In this document: positions 36,175 through 45,719 of the stretch, one piece after another
Numbering within the stretch: position 1 is the stretch's first letter
How the letters are laid out: every line of letters begins with the position of its first letter
From: Shouchella hunanensis
GTDB taxonomy: Bacteria; Bacillota; Bacilli; Bacillales; Bacillaceae_D
Reading direction: 5' to 3'
Assembly (NCBI RefSeq): GCF_028735875.1
Contig: NZ_CP117834.1
Location: 434,001-498,000 of the forward strand
DNA: 64,000 bases
The notes under the pieces: model-generated
What the model was told of the DNA's origin: nothing
Databases searched by the model: none
What the model saw: the letters and a program-made list of their open reading frames with translations, nothing else
Program-made: the position numbers and the translations under genes

Positions 36175-38544
36175 CTAATTACGTAATGGCTTTCCTTTAG
36201 CAAGCATATACTGCATACGTTGCTGCGATTTCGGCTCTCCGATCAAGCTAAGAAAAGCTTCTCGTTCTAAATCAAGTAAATACTGTTCATCCACAAGTGT
36301 TCCTTCTTTTAAACGACCACCAGAAAGAACGAAAGCAAGCTTCTTCGCAATCTTTAAATCATGTTCCGATGCATAGCCGCCCCACTTCATCATTTCTGCT
36401 CCTAGCATTAACGTTGCGTAACCAGCCTCTCCTGTAACAGGAATTTTCTTTTTCACTGGTGCTTTATAGCCACTGTTGTAAAGAGAAATCACTTTTTGCT
36501 TCGCTTCTTCATTTACAAAAAGATCATTCATCACAATGCCGTCCCGATAATTCATGAACCCATTTTCCCTTGCTTCGGCAGCAGATGTGGATACTTTTGC
36601 TGTTGCAATCGTTTCAAAGGTTTCGCGTACAGCTTTTTGTAGTTGAGCAGGCGTTTCCCCAAAGCGCTCTATGTTTCTCAGATACAACTCTTTGTTACCA
36701 CCGCCTCCTGGGATAAGACCAACGCCAACTTCTACAAGACCCATATAGGTTTCATGGCTTGCTTGTATACTTGCAGCTGGTAAGCTAATTTCAGCGCCTC
36801 CTCCAAGAGTCATTTGAAATGGTGCTGTCACAACAGGTACATTGGCATAACGAATGTTCGCTGTTGCTTGCTGGAATTGTTTCACGACTAAATCCAGTTC
36901 AAAGAAGTTATCATCTTGTGCTTCCATAAGCATCATCATTAAATTGGCGCCAACGCAAAAGTTCTTGCTTTCATTTCCAATAACAAGGCCTTTAAAATTC
37001 TTTTCCACTTCTACAATCGATTTATTAATCATTTGAATGACATCAAGACCAATGGAATTATTAGGAGAAGTGAATTTCAATAAGGCTACATCGTCTCCAA
37101 CATCAATTAAAGAAGCGCCTGTATTTTTTAAAACTGTATTCGTTTTCACTAAATGATGAAGCGACAAATATTTTTCGTGCTGACGGATTGGTGTGTGTTG
37201 CCCTTCATGAAGAAATTGACCTTCTTCATAAAAGCCTTCTTTGCCATTGTTATAAAGGTCTTCAACCCAACTCGGAATCGAGCGGTTTTCCTCCTTCATT
37301 CTTTCAACGGTTTGTCTAAAACCAAGGGCATCCCATAGTTCATATGGCCCCATACTCCAGCCAAAGCCCCAGCGCATGGCTTCATCAACGGCTAGAACGT
37401 CATTCGCAATCTCATACGTTTTTTCAGCTGTGTAAAGTAATACAGGACTAATAATATTCCAAAGCAATTCACCTGCTCTGTCATTAGCAAAAACAACGGC
37501 TTGGATTTTTTGATTCTTGGATGTTAGCGTTTTCGTTTTCTCAATTGAAGGTGCTTTTAGTTTCTTTCGTTCTTGATACTCCATTGTTTCAGGGTTTAGC
37601 TCATAAATCACACCGTCTTTTTTTTGAAAGAACCCTTGCCCTGCCTTTGCACCAATCCAACCTTTATCCGCCATTTCTCGCATAAAACCAGGAGGATCAA
37701 ACATCCTTTGCTCATCCCCTGTTGCAACATCGTGGACATTTTTCGCTACATGTAAAAATGTATCTAGACCAACTACATCTAACGTCCGGAACGTCGCACT
37801 TTTAGGACGACCTATTAGCGTACCCGTAACAGAATCTACCTCACCGACTGAGTAACCACCACGAAGCATTTCATGAACCGTTACAAGTAAACCGTACGTA
37901 CCGATACGGTTTGCAATAAAATTCGGTGTATCTTTAGCCTCAACTACACCTTTCCCTAAAGACTGTTCAGCGAAGGAACGCACAAACTCTATTACTTCCT
38001 GTTTTGTTTCCTCTAGCGGGATCACTTCAAGAAGTTTTAAGTAACGTGGAGGGTTAAAGAAGTGTGTCCCAAGAAAATGTGCTTTGAAGTCCTCACTACG
38101 TTCCTCCGCCATTGCTTTAATTGAAATCCCAGATGTATTTGAAGACACAATAGTACCTTCTTTTCTAACACGATCAATTTTCGCAAATAATTCTTTTTTC
38201 GCTTCTAGATTTTCAACGATGACTTCAATAATCCAATCGACATCCTTCAAGCGATGCAAATCATCTTCCACATTGCCAGTTTCAATTAAATTAACATTCT
38301 TTTTTGAAGCAAGTGGTGCTGGCTTTTGTTTTAACAGCTTTTTAACTGCAGTATCGGCTAAATGATTACGGGCGCGTTTTCTCTCAGCGGTTGCAACACT
38401 CGCTGATGCCCCTCCTGCTTCTTTTTCTTTTGGAACAATATCAAGAAGTAAAACAGGAATTCCTGCATTTGTTAAATGAGCGGCGATACTTGCCCCCATA
38501 ACACCTGATCCAATGACAGCTGTTTTTTTTATGTGACGTGACAT
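36175..38544 (-). CDS. fadN: FadN 3-hydroxyacyl-CoA dehydrogenase / enoyl-CoA hydratase
   Basis: 789 residues from ATG 38544, equal to B. subtilis FadN. N-terminal NAD-binding A-V-I-G-S-G-V-M-G-A-S-I near residues 8-19, dehydrogenase motif H-F-F-N-P-P-R near 140, and a C-terminal crotonase domain with N-F-C-V-G-A-N near 530 and L-G-G-G-A-E-I-S near 590. It performs hydration and 3-hydroxyacyl oxidation in beta-oxidation. ATG 38556 directly follows GGAGG and is an alternative start. It heads fadNAE. Confidence 0.95.
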   Translation of the reverse strand: MSRHIKKTAVIGSGVMGASIAAHLTNAGIPVLLLDIVPKEKEAGGASASVATAERKRARNHLADTAVKKLLKQKPAPLASKKNVNLIETGNVEDDLHRLKDVDWIIEVIVENLEAKKELFAKIDRVRKEGTIVSSNTSGISIKAMAEERSEDFKAHFLGTHFFNPPRYLKLLEVIPLEETKQEVIEFVRSFAEQSLGKGVVEAKDTPNFIANRIGTYGLLVTVHEMLRGGYSVGEVDSVTGTLIGRPKSATFRTLDVVGLDTFLHVAKNVHDVATGDEQRMFDPPGFMREMADKGWIGAKAGQGFFQKKDGVIYELNPETMEYQERKKLKAPSIEKTKTLTSKNQKIQAVVFANDRAGELLWNIISPVLLYTAEKTYEIANDVLAVDEAMRWGFGWSMGPYELWDALGFRQTVERMKEENRSIPSWVEDLYNNGKEGFYEEGQFLHEGQHTPIRQHEKYLSLHHLVKTNTVLKNTGASLIDVGDDVALLKFTSPNNSIGLDVIQMINKSIVEVEKNFKGLVIGNESKNFCVGANLMMMLMEAQDDNFFELDLVVKQFQQATANIRYANVPVVTAPFQMTLGGGAEISLPAASIQASHETYMGLVEVGVGLIPGGGGNKELYLRNIERFGETPAQLQKAVRETFETIATAKVSTSAAEARENGFMNYRDGIVMNDLFVNEEAKQKVISLYNSGYKAPVKKKIPVTGEAGYATLMLGAEMMKWGGYASEHDLKIAKKLAFVLSGGRLKEGTLVDEQYLLDLEREAFLSLIGEPKSQQRMQYMLAKGKPLRN

Positions 38545-38574
38545 CGTTCGTGTCATCCTCCTCTCATACTAAAA

Positions 38575-38592
38575 CGAATGAATACTCATTCA
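38575..38592. promoter_or_regulatory. FadR operator
   Basis: CGAATGAATACTCATTCA matches the Bacillus FadR consensus TGAATGANTANTCATTCA except at the first base. It lies in the fadN leader, downstream of the -10 box, where FadR (derepressed by long-chain acyl-CoA) would block transcription. Confidence 0.88.
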
Positions 38593-38635
38593 TTTTTTGA
38601 GCTAAAAAAAACGCTCGTGACATAAGCTTTCTTTC

Positions 38636-38664
38636 ACTATACCGAATAATGATAGCGTTTGCAA
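38636..38664 (-). promoter_or_regulatory. Sigma-A promoter of fadNAE
   Basis: Minus-strand TTGCAA (38664-38659) and TATAGT (38641-38636), spacer 17 nt. Confidence 0.7.
38650..38664. promoter_or_regulatory. Candidate cre (CcpA) site over the fadN -35 box
   Basis: Minus-strand TTGCAAACGCTATCA fits the cre consensus WTGNAANCGNWNNCA at every defined position and includes the -35 hexamer, so CcpA would compete with RNA polymerase. CcpA control of fad genes is known in B. subtilis; this site itself is predicted. Confidence 0.6.
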
Positions 38665-38757
38665 TACCATTTTTCTACAGATTCATCATTATTTTTGTAT
38701 AAAACAAGCTCATTACAAAATACTAACAGTGATTGTTATTTCTTAAGGAGGTACATG

Positions 38758-39033
38758 ATGGACCAACAACAACAGCAGTTTCAACAACAACCAACAGCTC
38801 AAACAACGATGCAAGAAGCTCCGGCTGTCATTACAGGCAAAGATTTAAATTATATTAACGATATGATGGCCTGGAATTTAACAGCAGCCAAAAAAGCTCA
38901 TGCATTTGCACAAAGCTGCCAAGATCAAGACATTAAGCAAGCGATTGATCAAGCTGGTCAAATGCACCAACGTCATTATGAGCAGTTTTTACAATTGCTG
39001 CAAAGTCAAAATCAACCACCCACTTATCAATAA
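38758..39033 (+). CDS. CotF-like spore coat protein, glutamine-rich
   Basis: 91 residues from ATG 38758 (AAGGAGG 6 nt upstream; ATG 38755 is adjacent). The glutamine-rich N-terminus is followed by a helical ferritin-like coat F segment: D-L-N-Y-I-N-D-M-M-A-W-N-L-T-A-A-K-K-A-H-A-F-A near residues 30-52 and a Q/H-rich tail. Such proteins belong to the CotF/YusN coat family. It is paired with the next gene, 12 nt downstream, and divergent from fadN; B. subtilis yusN is found in the same place. Confidence 0.8.
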   Translation: MDQQQQQFQQQPTAQTTMQEAPAVITGKDLNYINDMMAWNLTAAKKAHAFAQSCQDQDIKQAIDQAGQMHQRHYEQFLQLLQSQNQPPTYQ

Positions 39034-39045
39034 GGAGGCTATCTC

Positions 39046-39369
39046 ATGAATCAACAGCAACATGTTCAGAATCCAAAGATTCAAATTCCGACTACATCAG
39101 CAATGACGGACCAAGATTATATTACGGATATGCTTTCAACAGAGAAGTACATCACTGTCTCATATTCAATTGCAGAGCATGAAGCAAGTCATGAAGCGTA
39201 TTATCAAACGATTCATCAAGCAAATAATGAGGCTTCGCAAATGCAACGCTCTCTTTACGAGACAATGTTTCGTAAAGGACTTTATGGTTTAACACCAACG
39301 CAAGATACACAAATCCAGCAAAGCTATCAACAGCACACAACGGATAAGGCACAGTTACCGTATCAATAA
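39046..39369 (+). CDS. CotF/YusN-type spore coat protein
   Basis: 107 residues. The coat F domain is clear: D-Q-D-Y-I-T-D-M-L-S-T-E-K-Y-I-T-V-S-Y near residue 22, then a helix with H-E-A-S-H-E-A-Y-Y, and the C-terminal M-F-R-K-G-L-Y-G-L motif. It is expected in the spore coat. AAGGAGG is about 7 nt before ATG 39046. Together with the preceding gene it probably forms a two-gene mother-cell operon. Confidence 0.85.
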   Translation: MNQQQHVQNPKIQIPTTSAMTDQDYITDMLSTEKYITVSYSIAEHEASHEAYYQTIHQANNEASQMQRSLYETMFRKGLYGLTPTQDTQIQQSYQQHTTDKAQLPYQ

Positions 39370-39377
39370 TAAATAGA

Positions 39378-39413
39378 CGCTAGGCGCAACATCCAATCAA
39401 GGTTCGCCTAGCG
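39378..39413. terminator. Hairpin between coat gene and katE
   Basis: CGCTAGGCG (39378-39386) pairs with CGCCTAGCG (39405-39413). The T-rich side is on the minus strand, so it mainly serves the catalase gene, though it may act both ways. Confidence 0.6.
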
Positions 39414-39436
39414 CTCTGATTACGAAACACGACCTC

Positions 39437-41470
39437 TTATGTTCGCGCAAAAAAACGCTGCTTCCCAAGAGCAGTAAGATAATTTTGGAGAAAGTCTTCG
39501 TTCTGATTAACCAATACACCTTCTTTTCCTACAATGCCTAGTTTCATCAAAATAGGCTCTACATTTTTTGCAACTCCTATTGGCTTATAATGGACAAATT
39601 GTTCTCTTATAAAATATTCCATTTGACCAACAGAATACGCATCAGGATTCTTTCCTCCTGCAACATAAATAGAATCATATAGTAACGGTGAACCAGTGAG
39701 AAAGCTTGCATCAGGAATAAATGAGATCTGATTCGTTCCATCCACTTTTGCCTGTTTTTCACTTAAATATTCTACTTGAACCCCTTCACTTTTTAGTCGG
39801 TCCACAACACGTTTTGTCCCTGGTCCGTCGAAGCCCTCTGTCAACAGTACTCCTACCTTTAACCATTGCACCGTTTCTGGTTGGTTTGCCATACTTAGAG
39901 CCGGAGAAATTCTTCTCTCTTTTGACTCTGTTGTCGTTGGTGGATTAACACCAATTTGATTGGCGACAACCGTAGCAAGTTCCGTGCTTACGCGACCAAT
40001 TTGATTAATCATTTGTTTCCGAACCGATTTACTCATCACTTTCCCTAATTCAAAGCTAAACGCGTTTGCAATATGGTCTCTTTCCCAGCTGCTCATACTA
40101 TTCCAAAACAGTCGGGCTTGTGAATAATGATTTAAAAAGCTTTGCGCTGTCTTGCGAATCTTAACACCTTTCACTTTCTCTGGATACGTCACGAAGCCAC
40201 CTTTATTTGGATCCACTTCATAAGGTGTATTATTCCACAGTGAATTTTTATGGTAATTCACTTTTCCTTTATCAACAATATAACGCATGGCCCCATCACG
40301 TTGATTGTTGTGGAATGGACAAATAGGGCGATTAATTGGCAAGTCTTGATGATTTGTACCAACGCGGTACAACTGTGTGTCTGTATAGGAGAACAGCCTC
40401 GTTTGTAGCAGTGGATCATCTGTAAAATCAATTCCTGGAACAATATTTCCTGGATGCAAGGCCACTTGCTCTGTTTCCGCGAATACATTTTCCACATTAC
40501 GGTTTAAGCGCATTTCACCAATTATGCGAACCGGTATCTCTTCTTCGGGCCATAGCTTCGTTGAATCCAAAATGTCAAAGTCAAATGAAAACTCATCCTT
40601 TTCTTCAATCACTTGTATACCTAGCTCCCATATTGCCTCTCCACCAGCTTCAATGACGTTCCATAAGTCCCGTCGATGAAAATCAGGATCAACGCCGCTT
40701 AGTTTTTGCGATTCATCCCACACAAGGGAATGAAGGCCAGCTTTTGGTTTCCAATGGAATTTCACAAAATGGGCTTTGCCCGCTTCGTTTACAAGACGAA
40801 AGGTATGTACTCCGAATCCTTCCATCGTCCGAAAACTCCTTGGAATTGTTCGATCACTCATGATCCACATCATCATGTGGGCAGACTCTTCGTTATTTGC
40901 GATAAAATCCCAAAAATTATCATGTGCGGTTGATGCTTGTGGAATTTCATTATTTGGCTCTGGTTTGACAGCATGAATTAAATCTGGAAATTTAACCCCA
41001 TCTTGAATAAAAAAAACAGGAATATTATTACCAACTAAATCAAAGTTTCCTTCTTCCGTATAAAATTTCAGTGCAAATCCACGCACATCTCGAACGGTCT
41101 CTGCAGCTCCTTTTGAACCAGCCACCTCAGAAAAGCGAAGAAATACAGGCGTCTCCATGCTAGGATCTTGCAAAAAGTGAGCCTTTGTCAGCGCTTTTTG
41201 TGATTCATATACGCGAAACGTTCCATACGCTCCATAGCCCCTAGCATGAACAACTCTTTCCGGTATTCGTTCACGATCAAAATGAGATAACTTTTCCCGC
41301 ATCATAAAGTCTTCAAGTAAACTAGGGCCCCGCTCTCCTGCTTTTAATGTATTCTCATCATTCGCAATGTTGATTCCCTGATTAGTCGTCAATGGTTTAT
41401 TGTAATTATTGCGAGAATACTGTTCGACTTGCTCCGCTTTGCGATTTGGTCTTTTCGGCCTCCGTTCCAC
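39437..41470 (-). CDS. katE: Large-subunit catalase (KatE type)
   Basis: 677-residue monofunctional haem catalase of clade 2. Catalytic histidine H75 lies in R-V-V-H-A-R-G, the asparagine in D-L-V-G-N-N-I-P near residue 148, and the haem-ligand tyrosine in R-L-F-S-Y-T-D-T-Q near 363. The C-terminal flavodoxin/GATase1-like domain (about 530-677) starts K-V-G-V-L-L-T-E-G-F. It decomposes hydrogen peroxide. GTG start with GGAGG 8 nt upstream. In B. subtilis KatE is under general stress control; I found no clear sigma-B promoter here. Confidence 0.93.
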   Translation of the reverse strand: MERRPKRPNRKAEQVEQYSRNNYNKPLTTNQGINIANDENTLKAGERGPSLLEDFMMREKLSHFDRERIPERVVHARGYGAYGTFRVYESQKALTKAHFLQDPSMETPVFLRFSEVAGSKGAAETVRDVRGFALKFYTEEGNFDLVGNNIPVFFIQDGVKFPDLIHAVKPEPNNEIPQASTAHDNFWDFIANNEESAHMMMWIMSDRTIPRSFRTMEGFGVHTFRLVNEAGKAHFVKFHWKPKAGLHSLVWDESQKLSGVDPDFHRRDLWNVIEAGGEAIWELGIQVIEEKDEFSFDFDILDSTKLWPEEEIPVRIIGEMRLNRNVENVFAETEQVALHPGNIVPGIDFTDDPLLQTRLFSYTDTQLYRVGTNHQDLPINRPICPFHNNQRDGAMRYIVDKGKVNYHKNSLWNNTPYEVDPNKGGFVTYPEKVKGVKIRKTAQSFLNHYSQARLFWNSMSSWERDHIANAFSFELGKVMSKSVRKQMINQIGRVSTELATVVANQIGVNPPTTTESKERRISPALSMANQPETVQWLKVGVLLTEGFDGPGTKRVVDRLKSEGVQVEYLSEKQAKVDGTNQISFIPDASFLTGSPLLYDSIYVAGGKNPDAYSVGQMEYFIREQFVHYKPIGVAKNVEPILMKLGIVGKEGVLVNQNEDFLQNYLTALGKQRFFART

Positions 41471-41535
41471 CTACAACACCTCCAATGATTATCGTATTCA
41501 TCTAGTGCTTCGTATATGTTTGTAAAAATGCTCAA

Positions 41536-41577
41536 ACAAAAACACACTCTCGCTCTTTTAAGTCGAAAGTGTGTTTT
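41536..41577 (-). terminator. Terminator of the glycosyltransferase gene
   Basis: Minus-strand stem 41577-41564 with 41552-41539 (AAAACACACTTTCG with CGAGAGTGTGTTTT, one G-U pair) and a T-rich run to 41536; it overlaps the last codons of the gene. Confidence 0.75.
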
Positions 41578-42223
41578 TCCATAGATGAAATTGATGAACA
41601 TATGTGGCATAAGCAAAGCTGTCGAATTCTTCTCCACATTCGTGCATAATCCACGGGTGTGGTTGATGGGCAATACCTACTTCATAACCATGGTGCACAA
41701 AGAGCACACTTTGGCTAACATCGTAAAAATGCCAGCCATCAAACTGCTCTTCCCATGGAAGGTCATACTGGGTAGCCATCATCACCCCGTCAATAACTGC
41801 TGCGCTTTGAAATGCGTAATCAGCCTCAATAAATGATAAATAACCATACGTTTCACGTTTTTCTAGTATTTTGCCCGCTTTCTGTTCGCTTTCCCACCAG
41901 ACGCTATTTTCCGGTAACTCCTTCGAGCCAATCACACCAAACATCCCTAAACTTGGGTGATTTTCGAACAGAAACAGTAAATCATGAAGAAACATCCGAT
42001 TAATAATCATTGTATCTTGGTGAAGATACACTTTGTACTTCGCATTCGACTGCTGAAGCGCCTCATTATAGCCACTGGTCATACTTTTCGCATTTCGAAT
42101 GGCAATTTTTTCTACGGTATAGCCTCTTGGCAAATACAACATGTCAATGTGACTAACTGAACGTCGGTAAAGCACTTCATCATTGACGCACGTTATAAAG
42201 CAAATCTTCGTTTTATTCGTCAT
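41558..42223 (-). CDS. Glycosyltransferase-like protein (StrF/GT2-type domain)
   Basis: 221 residues from ATG 42223. The fold looks like the nucleotide-sugar binding GT-A domain found in StrF-type proteins: K-I-C-F-I-T-C-V-N-D near the N-terminus, S-G-Y-N-E-A-L near residue 52, and Y-K-V-Y-L-H-Q-D-T near 66, where H-Q-D replaces the usual DxD. A W-x-W-E-x-E segment and a C-terminal histidine-rich region follow. No other cell-surface or polysaccharide genes are adjacent. The frame extends to 42277 but without a better start. Confidence 0.75.
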   Translation of the reverse strand: MTNKTKICFITCVNDEVLYRRSVSHIDMLYLPRGYTVEKIAIRNAKSMTSGYNEALQQSNAKYKVYLHQDTMIINRMFLHDLLFLFENHPSLGMFGVIGSKELPENSVWWESEQKAGKILEKRETYGYLSFIEADYAFQSAAVIDGVMMATQYDLPWEEQFDGWHFYDVSQSVLFVHHGYEVGIAHQPHPWIMHECGEEFDSFAYATYVHQFHLWKNTLST

Positions 42224-42305
42224 AGTAGGCCACTCTCCTAACCACCCTATCAGGAGCAGTATATTCAAGATAGCCAAAGTCGTGCCTATGATTTTGTCAT
42301 ACCGT

Positions 42306-43586
42306 TTACTTCAAACGTTGAAGTGCTTTTCTTAACTTCACTAACCCTTCATCAATTTGTTCTTTCGTAATGGTGAGCGGCGGAATCATACGAAGAACCT
42401 CACCTTCATTTCCACAAAAATAAAACAGTACACCTTCTTCAAGTGCAAGGTCAAGAATCTGAGCAGCTCGATCGCCATCTTTTCGACCTGTCTCAGGATC
42501 AACGATTTCAATACCAAACATCATGCCCAAATGACGGATCGAACCAATACAAGGAAATGCCTGTTGAAGTTTAGTCAGTTCCTGAGCGGCGTAACTCCCT
42601 ACTTCTTTTACATTCGCAAGCAAGTTTTCTTCTTTAATTATCTGAAGTGTCGCTCGAGCAGCGGCACAAGCTATTGGATTACCGCCAAATGTCGTTGCAT
42701 GACTTCCTAACGGCCACTGCTGCATGAGTGTGTGGTTCGCTACAGTTGCACTAAGAGGTAACCCTGAAGCAATTCCTTTTGCGACCGCCATTATATCAGG
42801 GATAACGTCAAAGGATTGTGCTGCGAACCACTCACCAGTTCGTCCAAATCCCGTTTGAACTTCATCGAAAATAAGTAAGATTCCATGCTTATTGCATATC
42901 TCCCTTATTTGCTGAAGCCACTTAGCAGGTGGCACGATATAACCGCCTTCACCAAGCACTGGTTCAATGATAAAACAAGCCACTTCTTCTGGTAACGTAT
43001 AGTGAGCAAACATCGTCTCGCATGCCTTTTCGAGTTTTGCAATTGCTTCGTCTGCGCTTTCTCCCGGCTGATAATAAGGAAGCTGATAGACTTGATTTTG
43101 AGCAGGTTGGTAAGCTCTATATTTTGCTTTTGATGTACTGACGCTCATTGCGCCAAGGGTTCGTCCGTGAAAACACCCAGTAAATGAGACCACATTCGGA
43201 CGATTTGTCACATGTCTCGCAAGCTTTAAAGCACCTTCAATGGCCTCAGTACCACTGTTTCCAAAGAAAAAGCAATCCAGATCACCTGGCATGACATCAG
43301 CTAATTCATTCGCCAATTTTAGAATAGATTCATATTGAATAACGCCAATAGGGCCATGCGTGAATGAATCAGCTTCTTGTTTTATTGCTTCAACGACTTT
43401 TGGATGACGGTGACCCACATTCGTTACGGCAATACCAGATGTGAAATCTAAATACGTTTTCCCATCGACTCCATAGTAATAGCACCCCTCTTCTTTCACT
43501 ACAGGTAAATTTGGATGGTCTTTTGCCATACTCGGTGCAAGACGATATGGAATGGTTTCTTGTAGTTCGTTCCAACTTTGTGACAT
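42306..43586 (-). CDS. Class III PLP aminotransferase (4-aminobutyrate type)
   Basis: 426 residues. PLP lysine in [12 protein letters not shown] near residue 267; [15 protein letters not shown] near 232 is the class III signature; N-S-G-T-E-A near 108 binds phosphate. The GabT/ornithine aminotransferase-like group is most likely, but the amino donor cannot be set from sequence. AAGGAG is 9 nt upstream. It starts 15 nt after the YjiH-family gene and is likely co-transcribed with it. Confidence 0.88.
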   Translation of the reverse strand: MSQSWNELQETIPYRLAPSMAKDHPNLPVVKEEGCYYYGVDGKTYLDFTSGIAVTNVGHRHPKVVEAIKQEADSFTHGPIGVIQYESILKLANELADVMPGDLDCFFFGNSGTEAIEGALKLARHVTNRPNVVSFTGCFHGRTLGAMSVSTSKAKYRAYQPAQNQVYQLPYYQPGESADEAIAKLEKACETMFAHYTLPEEVACFIIEPVLGEGGYIVPPAKWLQQIREICNKHGILLIFDEVQTGFGRTGEWFAAQSFDVIPDIMAVAKGIASGLPLSATVANHTLMQQWPLGSHATTFGGNPIACAAARATLQIIKEENLLANVKEVGSYAAQELTKLQQAFPCIGSIRHLGMMFGIEIVDPETGRKDGDRAAQILDLALEEGVLFYFCGNEGEVLRMIPPLTITKEQIDEGLVKLRKALQRLK

Positions 43587-43601
43587 TCTAGATGACTCCT
43601 T

Positions 43602-44990
43602 TTAAAAAATAATAACGTGGGCAATCAATACGACGACTGGAATAGCAATAATTGTACGTTGAATAAAAATAACAAATAGCTGCCAAAATGAAATGGGGAT
43701 ACTAGAGCGCATAAGCATAACACCAATCTCGGACATATAGACGAGTTGGATTAACGATACCGCTCCAATGACAAAGCGAGTAAGCTCACTCTCAATCCCA
43801 GCACCTAAAATAGCTGGCAAAAACATGTCTGCAAATCCAACGAGTAGTGCTGGTGCTGCTTGTGCTGCCTCAGGAATATTCATCCATTCTAATATAGGCA
43901 CAAGCGGATAAGACAAATACGTAAATATTGGCGTGAATTCAGCAATAACAAGGGCAATGGTCCCAATTGCCATAACAAGCGGTAACATGCCAAACCAAAT
44001 ATCAAGAGCATTAAACGCTCCTTTTTTTAACACAGAGGTCGTTTTAGGGGCATGTGCCGCTTTCTCAACACCTCTTTGGAATGCTTGACTCCATAATGAC
44101 CCCTTAGCTGCAGTCTCATTAATAACTCCAGGCTCGTCTCCAGCATACGTATGCTTCATTTTTGATAATGGTGGAATACGGGGACAAATAAAAGCGGCGA
44201 TAAACACACCAGCAAGCACTGTTAAATAAAATGGAACAAAGCGATCACTTAAGTCTAAGATTTTCGCAATGATTAAACTAAATCCGATTGATGTAATGGT
44301 AAAGTTCGTGACAATAATGGCTGATTCGCGCTTTGTATAGTAGCCATTCTCATATTGATTAATCGTAATCAAAATACTCATCATGTTATTACCCATCCAA
44401 GATGCCAACGAATCTACAGAAGCACGACCCGGTAAATTAAATAACGGTCTCATAATTTTTTTCGCAAGTGTACCCAACCACTCCATTAAACCATATTCAA
44501 GCAATAGTGGCATTAATAAACCCATCACTACTGACCACACCGCAAGCACCGGAAGCAATTCAGTGAAAATGGTTCCACCTGTTGCAGGGCTATAGACAAT
44601 AGAGAAACCAGATTGTGTCATCACCATTAACGCGAAGAGTGCACCGAGCACACGTATCATCGTCCATGGAAGACTTGTGTAGAATAGCGCTTTTAATGCT
44701 TGTCTTTCCATGATAAAAGCAGGCTTTACTACCCAAGCAAGTAATGTGAGTACACCAGATAATAGAATAATAGCTAGTAAAAACATCGGTAACATTGCTG
44801 AAAGAGACCGTTCAATCGTTCCAGCTGCATAACCAATAAGTACAGTCCAAGTATCGTTTATTTTAAAGGGAACAAGAAACAGAAGTGCTCCTAATAGAGA
44901 GGGTATAAGAAACGTAAGAATAGACTTTTTAGTTGGTACTTTTTCAGAATAAGTGTTTGTATCTTGTTGTTGTTCGTTTAATTGCTCCAT
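43602..44990 (-). CDS. YjiH family membrane protein (nucleoside-recognition gate domain)
   Basis: 462 residues with about 11 hydrophobic segments. The Gate domain motif N-M-M-S-I-L-I-T-I-N-Q-Y-E-N-G-Y-Y-T-K-R-E-S-A near residue 200 and S-E-I-G-V-M-L-M-R-S-S-I-P near 432 are typical of YjiH. Substrate unknown. Its operon partner is an aminotransferase, which suggests an amino acid or amine substrate. AGAAGGAG is 6-7 nt before ATG 44990. Confidence 0.85.
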   Translation of the reverse strand: MEQLNEQQQDTNTYSEKVPTKKSILTFLIPSLLGALLFLVPFKINDTWTVLIGYAAGTIERSLSAMLPMFLLAIILLSGVLTLLAWVVKPAFIMERQALKALFYTSLPWTMIRVLGALFALMVMTQSGFSIVYSPATGGTIFTELLPVLAVWSVVMGLLMPLLLEYGLMEWLGTLAKKIMRPLFNLPGRASVDSLASWMGNNMMSILITINQYENGYYTKRESAIIVTNFTITSIGFSLIIAKILDLSDRFVPFYLTVLAGVFIAAFICPRIPPLSKMKHTYAGDEPGVINETAAKGSLWSQAFQRGVEKAAHAPKTTSVLKKGAFNALDIWFGMLPLVMAIGTIALVIAEFTPIFTYLSYPLVPILEWMNIPEAAQAAPALLVGFADMFLPAILGAGIESELTRFVIGAVSLIQLVYMSEIGVMLMRSSIPISFWQLFVIFIQRTIIAIPVVVLIAHVIIF

Positions 44991-45064
44991 GTTGTTCTCC
45001 TTCTAATGCATAATAAAACTAATTTATTTATAATTATACATATAGAAAGACTTGTTGACTAGCT

Positions 45065-45625
45065 TTATTTTTTCTTCCAAACGTTTGTACATGAGAGCAT
45101 TGTGTGTTTCTCTATTAGCATTTGATACACATCTGGCATCTCAAGCTGTTGCCAAAACATATAATCATAACGAGAATGGAAGTAACCTAACAACAGTGCT
45201 AGTATATTCCCATGTGTAGAGATGACAATGGATGCAAAGTCATTCTCTTGATCTAGAATCTTCCAAAGTCCATTAACAGCTCTTTTTCTTGCGGTTTTAT
45301 TTGACTCTCCTCCTGGATGAGTAAACGTCTCATCTTTCCAAACCGCGTTGATTGCTGATTCAAAATGAGGCATAGACGTTGCCGCCAGCACCCTCTCCTT
45401 AAATGCATCTTCGGTCTTAATGGGTAGCTTTTTTCGCCTCGCTGCCTCCTCTATTGTCTGTATAGCGCGCTTATAAGGGCTCGAGATAAACCGATCAACG
45501 TGCACAGTATCTAAAAAATCGGCCACACGCTTTGCATCCTCAAAACCGTTCTCTGAGAGCGGACGTCCCCACTCATCTGGCGTGTAAGGAGAATGAGCGT
45601 GCCGTACGAGATATATAGTATGCAT
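45065..45625 (-). CDS. Histidine phosphatase family protein
   Basis: 186 residues of the phosphoglycerate mutase-like superfamily. The catalytic L-V-R-H-A-H-S motif at residues 6-12 supplies the phosphorylated histidine, S-S-P-Y-K-R-A near 55 the arginine, and S-T-H-G-N near 138 the second histidine. Likely a small-molecule phosphatase. AAGGAG lies about 11 nt before ATG 45625. It follows ssrA, from which it is separated by a terminator. Confidence 0.88.
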   Translation of the reverse strand: MHTIYLVRHAHSPYTPDEWGRPLSENGFEDAKRVADFLDTVHVDRFISSPYKRAIQTIEEAARRKKLPIKTEDAFKERVLAATSMPHFESAINAVWKDETFTHPGGESNKTARKRAVNGLWKILDQENDFASIVISTHGNILALLLGYFHSRYDYMFWQQLEMPDVYQMLIEKHTMLSCTNVWKKK

Positions 45626-45671
45626 GGAAGATGAACTCCTTTTTTTAAAATACTCTGACTAAAAAGGGTAT

Positions 45672-45707
45672 AAAAAAACTCGAAGCAATATAGTGCTACT
45701 TCGAGTT
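45672..45707 (-). terminator. ssrA terminator
   Basis: Minus-strand AACTCGAAG (45707-45699) and CTTCGAGTT (45685-45677) followed by T residues to 45672. Confidence 0.85.
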
Positions 45708-45719
45708 CTTGTCCCAATA

